Translations under genes and position numbers: made by a program
Assembly: GCA_029243245.1 (NCBI GenBank)
Contig: JAQWSK010000005.1
Location: 1 to 64,000 of the forward strand
Source of the DNA: Flavobacteriaceae bacterium
GTDB lineage: Bacteria; Bacteroidota; Bacteroidia; Flavobacteriales; Flavobacteriaceae
DNA length: 64,000 bases
Reading direction: 5' to 3'
The notes under the pieces: model-generated
Told to the model about the DNA's origin: nothing
Seen by the model: the letters and a program-made list of their open reading frames with translations, nothing else
The model's database searches: none
In this document: piece after piece, positions 62,626 through 64,000 of the stretch
Position numbering within the stretch: the stretch's first letter is position 1
How the letters are laid out: every line of letters starts with the position of its first letter

Positions 62626-64000
62626 ATGAAAAATAACCACCTACTTATCGATCCATGGAAAATTATTGAAAATACTTTTGATAAAAGTAAGGTAAAATCA
62701 TCTGAAAGTTTATTTAGTATTGGTAATGGATATATGGGACAGAGAGCTAATTTTGAAGAAGATTATTCTGGAAACACATTTCAAGGAAGCTATATCGGTG
62801 GAGTTTATTATCCAGATAAAACTAAAGTTGGCTGGTGGAAAAATGGATATCCAGAATCTTTTGCAAAAGTATTAAATGCACCAAATTGGATAGGTATAAG
62901 CATAAAAGTTAATGGTGAATTATTAGACCTGAACAAGGGAATTGTCAAACATTTTCAAAGAGTGTTGGATATGCAAAAAGGAATTTATAAAAGAAAATTC
63001 CAAATAATACTTGTAAATGGAATAGAAATTTTGGTTGAAGTCACAAGGTTTATATCACTAAATGAAAATTCATTAGGTGGGATCGAATACAAACTATTAG
63101 CTGTAAACACGGATTGTCAAATATTAATAGAACCTTATATTGATGCAGGAATAGTCAATCAGGATTCCAACTGGGATGATTCATTTTGGAAAATCAAATC
63201 TTTAAAGAAAACTAAACTTTTTTCAGGTCTTATTTCAGAGACAAACAAAACTAAGTTCGAAGTATGTACCTACATGGCAAATAAATTATTTTATGAGAAA
63301 AAAGTAATAGATCCTTTGCCAATAAAAAGTAAATCTAAAAGTAAAATATCGCAATCATTTAAGATTGATATTCAAAAAGGAAAAACTCTTAAGTTTATTA
63401 AAATTGGTGGCTATGTAAAAACAAATGTAAATTTTCCTAAGAACCCTATTGAAGAAGCTAAAGAAATAGTGGAAAAACACATAGAGATTGATTTTGAAAA
63501 ATTATTAAAAACACAAATAGAAAGTTGGAAAAAAATTTGGGAAGTATCCGATATAAAAATTGAAGGTGATCCAAAATCTCAACAAGCAATTAGATATAAT
63601 ATTTTTCAGCTTAATCAGACATATTCTGGGAAAGATCCAAAATTAAATATTAGCCCAAAAGGATTTACTGGTGAAAAATATGGAGGTTCAACCTATTGGG
63701 ATACGGAAGCTTATTGCCTTCCTTTTTACATGTTAACTAAAGATCAATCCGTCTCCAAAAACCTACTTAAATACCGCTATTTTCAATTAGATAAAGCAAT
63801 TGAAAATGCAGAAAAACTAGGCTTTGATAAAGGTGCGGCATTATTTCCAATGGTTACCATGAATGGAGAAGAATGTCATAATGAATGGGAAATAACCTTT
63901 GAGGAAATTCATAGAAATGGAGCAATTGTATATGCTATGTACAATTATTTACGGTACACTAAGGATTTTGATTATATCAAAGAAATGGGAATAGAAGTTT
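62626..64000 (+). CDS. GH65 disaccharide phosphorylase (maltose/trehalose/kojibiose type), 3' end cut
   Basis: The frame is open from ATG 62626 to the window end (458 codons). N-terminal SLFSIGNGYMGQRANFEEDY (split, about residues 29-48) and GSYIGGVYYPDKTKVGWW open the beta-sandwich domain; the catalytic (alpha/alpha)6 barrel shows GFTGEKYGGSTYWDTEAYCLPF (split) and GEECHNEWEITFEEIHRNGAI (414-434), whose HNEWEI motif holds the catalytic acid Glu. With pgmB it would phosphorolyse maltose, trehalose or a related alpha-glucoside to beta-glucose 1-phosphate and glucose. The specificity loop cannot be judged reliably, and about 300 residues lie outside. Confidence 0.92.
   Translation, partial: MKNNHLLIDPWKIIENTFDKSKVKSSESLFSIGNGYMGQRANFEEDYSGNTFQGSYIGGVYYPDKTKVGWWKNGYPESFAKVLNAPNWIGISIKVNGELLDLNKGIVKHFQRVLDMQKGIYKRKFQIILVNGIEILVEVTRFISLNENSLGGIEYKLLAVNTDCQILIEPYIDAGIVNQDSNWDDSFWKIKSLKKTKLFSGLISETNKTKFEVCTYMANKLFYEKKVIDPLPIKSKSKSKISQSFKIDIQKGKTLKFIKIGGYVKTNVNFPKNPIEEAKEIVEKHIEIDFEKLLKTQIESWKKIWEVSDIKIEGDPKSQQAIRYNIFQLNQTYSGKDPKLNISPKGFTGEKYGGSTYWDTEAYCLPFYMLTKDQSVSKNLLKYRYFQLDKAIENAEKLGFDKGAALFPMVTMNGEECHNEWEITFEEIHRNGAIVYAMYNYLRYTKDFDYIKEMGIEV

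Noticed and set aside
62203-62640. Minus-strand 145-codon open frame
   Set aside because: It is entirely antisense to pgmB, whose HAD motifs are intact; codon pattern fits a shadow frame.
1-64000. tRNA, rRNA, CRISPR arrays, transposases, prophage or integrase genes
   Set aside because: None were found on reading the intergenic regions and proteins; gaps are short and AT-rich, and no direct-repeat array or IS-like inverted ends with a transposase were seen.

Overview
The window is AT-rich DNA (roughly 30% GC by eye) from a member of the Bacteroidota, most likely a marine Flavobacteriaceae. The evidence is a type IX secretion (T9SS) type-B sorting domain with its own PorP/SprF partner, four lipoprotein sulfatases with short flavobacterial lipoboxes, lineage-typical unknown families (DUF3098, DUF4271, DUF4296), a Bacteroidota RpoN, and repeated TAnnTTTG promoter elements of the Bacteroidota housekeeping sigma factor. 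No rRNA, tRNA, CRISPR array, transposase or phage gene was seen.

Layout. (1) 1-31.4 kb is an accessory, mostly catabolic and cell-surface region. It holds the end of a GH3 exo-glucosidase, a tocopherol-cyclase-like protein, a penicillin-acylase-family lipoprotein, a secreted TIM-barrel isomerase, a T9SS-exported C-type-lectin protein with its PorP/SprF protein, purU, two small lipoproteins, a GH29 fucosidase, a DUF1295 membrane protein, four sulfatases in two divergent pairs, a very short FGE-like protein that keeps the catalytic cysteine pair, and a PIG-L deacetylase. Next come a fused gluconokinase/6-phosphogluconate dehydrogenase and a six-gene minus-strand operon: GntP-family permease, RidA, D-threonine-aldolase/D-serine-dehydratase-like PLP enzyme, M19 dipeptidase, M81 (MlrC-like) protein and ChbG-like deacetylase. 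(2) 31.4-31.9 kb is the only long gap; it contains a decayed N-terminus of a PfkB-family sugar kinase. (3) 31.9-62 kb is mostly housekeeping: an ExbB/ExbD energy-transducing operon, rpoN, asnS, an RND/MMPL exporter, frr, pyrH, nadC, nadA, truB, uppP, ftsX, leuS, a SemiSWEET, an Lrp regulator, hemD, a polyprenol-phosphate mannosyltransferase, pyrC, tyrS, a LuxE-like protein, a PhoB/PhoR-like pair, trmB, an alkyltransferase-like protein and an Mrp/NifU/ferredoxin iron-sulfur group. (4) The right edge is a disaccharide phosphorylase module, beta-phosphoglucomutase plus a GH65 phosphorylase cut by the window end.

How the parts fit. The GH29, sulfatase, FGE-like and PIG-L genes suggest desulfation and trimming of a sulfated, fucose-containing glycan, although no SusC/SusD pair lies in the window. 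The GntP/RidA/PLP-enzyme/dipeptidase/M81 operon is best read, as inference, as uptake and breakdown of D-hydroxyamino acids or D-residue-containing peptides. The kinase-dehydrogenase fusion would carry gluconate directly to ribulose 5-phosphate. The most interesting items are the compact signal-peptide-bearing FGE homologue, the D-amino-acid operon, the GntK-6PGDH fusion with a palindrome over its promoter, and two gene remnants missed by simple ORF calling.
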